Source of the DNA: Sanderia malayensis | Lineage: Eukaryota > Cnidaria > Scyphozoa > Semaeostomeae > Pelagiidae | Length of the DNA stretch: 64,000 nucleotides | Assembly: GCA_013076295.1 (NCBI GenBank) | Contig: RQOL01000519.1 | Coordinates: 1,612,001-1,676,000 of the forward strand | Direction: 5' to 3' | Shown: in pieces, positions 61,477 through 64,000 of the stretch | Numbering within the stretch: position 1 is the stretch's first letter | How the letters are laid out: the number at the start of each line of letters is the position of its first letter | Translations under genes and position numbers: made by a program | The notes under the pieces: model-generated | Told to the model about the DNA's origin: nothing | Seen by the model: only the letters and a program-made list of their open reading frames with translations | Databases searched by the model: none

Positions 61477-62310
61477 GTCCATACCACGCCTACGTTTAGG
61501 CCAAATTAGTTATTCAATTATGCAAGGTCTACATTTTTGAAACATCTGCAGCGAGATTTCTTTTCCTTTGGGGCAAAATAAAGAATGCAAATATGTTTCT
61601 GTTAATTCTATCAAAATTTAAGCCATCAAAGAATCAATGGGTCCAGAAAACACGTGTCTGATTCATTCACCTCAAATGCATAAAACACGCATTAATTTCC
61701 TTCAACACCAATGCAATTTAAAGTCTGGCAAACTTGCGGAATTCTGGATATTTCATGACCTTTGATTTTGGCAAGCTTGCAAGCTTCAAAACTGTCACTT
61801 TTCGATATCAGAGAGTTTTACGACAGGATAATTAACCACAATATGACTTAATTGCATTGTAAAATCAAAGGTGATTTCCCCGGATTATCTTCTTCCTTTG
61901 TTCGATTTGGAACTATTTACACAAGGCTTATTTCTGTTACATCAACATGATTAGCTTAACTGCCATGTGTTGCAAGAAGCCTTGAAGAATTGGGTATTGA
62001 ATGTTTTCTCAATCAATTCTAATGTGTTTCACCTCTCAGCAACCATTAATGTTATATGACACATTTCTGTTTTGTCAATTTCTCCTTGTGATATGTTAAG
62101 TTCTTAAATTGTTAATTTCACCTGTCTCATATAGAGGTTTCAATTGAAGTCACCTCAAATGAAGACACTGATTTACTCTTGTCTGGCAGAATCAGATTTT
62201 ATCAAGATCTTCTCCAAACAGCTGTTCCCTTGCACATTTCCTTTATTAATCAGTCCGCTATTTAATTAGCTTAAATCTGATAAGTATGATTGTTATCACT
62301 ACCATTGTCT

Positions 62311-62418
62311 CAATCATAATCATAAACATAATCATAATCATAATCATAATCATAATCATAGCCATAACCATAACCATAGCCATAATCATAATCACAATCA
62401 CAATCATAATCATAGCGA
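62311..62418. repeat. ATAATC hexanucleotide repeat
   Basis: About eighteen copies of CATAAT or variants (CATAAC, CATAGC, CACAAT). The Met/Ile-rich frame on the minus strand is a by-product. Confidence 0.9.
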
Positions 62419-62884
62419 TGAAAATGATATAAACTTTTGCTATACAATTTAGACCAGGGAGGGGTGTAGCCTGCATTGGGAGGTGGGGAGCAGCTTCCCT
62501 TTTTACAGCAGATTTCACTTGTTTATTGCAATCTGTTAGAAGCTCTTTCATGGATTGACTATCAGCACAAGTGAGCGGCTCACTCTTAAAGATCCCTGGC
62601 CACACCCCAGATTTGAATTGTAGTTGTATAATATTCACTTAAATGTAATCCAATTCAAAGGCGAATTACTTGGACGGTTTCAGAGATTTATTCCCAACAA
62701 TAACCTAATGAAATTGTTGTCTCTTTCCTTATGAAATATTCTTTACTTATAACCAAGATTTGTGCCGGAGAATGTAAACTTTCTTTTCCTCTGTTGTGCA
62801 ATGGGTTTTCGAGCGGTCTCCGACTTGATAGCTACATCGACGAGACGGCCATGTTACGAATATTTCAATCAATAACAACGAGCA

Positions 62885-62911
62885 AATGAATGAATGAATG
62901 AATGAATGAAT
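62885..62911. repeat. ATGA tetranucleotide microsatellite
   Basis: Nearly seven perfect copies of AATG. Confidence 0.9.
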
Positions 62912-64000
62912 GGACATTGAAAGAATTACACTTTAATAAAGAACAAGCTTTCATTCAATAAAAACATGAAACGATTCGATTTGATATTGATCGAGACTGA
63001 TAAAATCAAGCTCATTCAATGATTGCCTCGAGAATTTCCGATGGGCAACCGTGAAACAGTCCGACTCGTTCAAAGGCAACATCTCATCATCATACTCTCA
63101 CATGACTCAACTGGAGAATCATCATCTTTATCGTGTTTATCAATCTTTCACAAGTTTGCGCCACCGAGATACTTCTAACCGATGCAGCATCAGAGTCTGT
63201 TGTTTCATTTGTGATCAAGATTGCATGTTTAGTGGTCATCTCTCTGATTAAATAATTCACGTTTCTTTATACCGTGTTATCCGGCATGTGTTGTTCGGTG
63301 CTGACGAGAATAGAAAGAATTCTTAAGCGTCCATACCACTTTGATCTTGTTAACTAATCACTTGGCTATGTTTTTCCGAAACGCAAATTGTAATACGAGT
63401 CACAGTAACTTATTTCATATGTCGTGTATTCACAAGGGCTGTTTAATAGCTTAATTTTTCCCTTCTCTAATTATTAATGCATGCGTGGCTTTAACTAATT
63501 GTAATTGTATATTAAAAGAGGGTATCCTGTGTACTTTAGTAAGGCTGTATTCGGATATTTGTATCACCAGCAAAGGATGTTAAATGCAGGCTTACATTAA
63601 CATTAAAACGCGACCAATGCTGACACGGAGCCTCGATTGCACTCCATAGCCTCATTTTCACATTCCTCCTACCCTTTTCAAGACTTTAACTCGTTTTCTT
63701 TTTATTTTAATGAAGCGAGGGGTACTGTCTCTCTCTCTACCCCTGAGGCTCCAACGCTTCATTACAACGTGCAGCAATATATTGAGAAACGTCCTAACCT
63801 ATTTCATTCCTTTGCAGGCAGTTGTATGCTCCATATTAAATGTGCTTGTTGCGTGCCCTACTTAGCATACCTACGCATTATTGAGGTCTTTGGGAAAGCT
63901 CACATCTCTTTACATGCAATGCACACCACATAGAAGGTAGGATATTACATGTATTAACAGCTAGATATGAACTGTGACAGTCACACACATGATCCGCAAT

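Larger units (their letters stand above)
61486..64000. other. Intergenic stretch to the window end
   Basis: No supported gene. It includes two simple repeats annotated separately. The frame at 63637-63933 has no recognisable motif. Confidence 0.35.

Noticed and set aside
62258..62638. 126-codon Met/Ile-rich minus-strand frame
   Set aside because: It is a hexanucleotide repeat read as protein, with no domain.

Overview
The window looks like animal nuclear DNA from an invertebrate. It is AT-rich, its genes are split into many exons with GT/AG introns of about 100 bp to 6 kb, intergenic spaces are long, and small DNA transposons are frequent. There are no bacterial operons, rRNA or convincing tRNA genes. 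Intron-rich genes, a DM-domain gene with a DMA-like segment, and an ISL2EU-type transposon would fit an anthozoan cnidarian or a similar marine invertebrate. That placement is inference, because no sequence search was run.

Layout. (1) 189-309 is the last coding exon of an unrecognised gene. (2) 809-2593, minus strand, holds the 3' part of a single-pass membrane protein with a His/Asn-rich repeat tail, plus an upstream exon-like segment whose frame appears broken. (3) 5317-9120 is a nine-exon gene for a 410-residue, roughly six-pass membrane protein. It carries a 1.1-kb 21-bp minisatellite in one intron, and four 168-169-bp repeats directly after its stop that resemble its own coding end. (4) 14934-18545 is a two-exon DMRT transcription factor (DM domain plus DMA-like segment), with hairpins in its presumed leader and its intron. 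(5) 21538-32033 holds 21 consecutive phase-compatible exons of a long coiled-coil protein that I assign to the CCDC178 family; its 5' end was not found. (6) 39488-43790 is a complete, apparently intact ISL2EU-type DNA transposon with 262-bp terminal inverted repeats, an AT target duplication and two convergent genes: a SAP/SWIM/YqaJ-type nuclease and a THAP/DDE transposase. (7) 50729-59596 is a six-exon gene for a 404-residue type I membrane protein with one CUB domain, assembled from phase-matched exons.

The rest is intergenic or intronic. It is littered with small non-autonomous elements: hAT-like with 8-bp target duplications, pogo/Tigger-like with TA duplications, and one with 33-bp inverted repeats and a 9-bp duplication. 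Simple and tandem repeats are also common. The host genes are not functionally linked by their order. The one clearly cooperating pair is the two transposon genes, which probably share duplicate promoters in the inverted repeats. The ISL2EU element, with a nuclease of unknown role beside the transposase, is the most notable system here.
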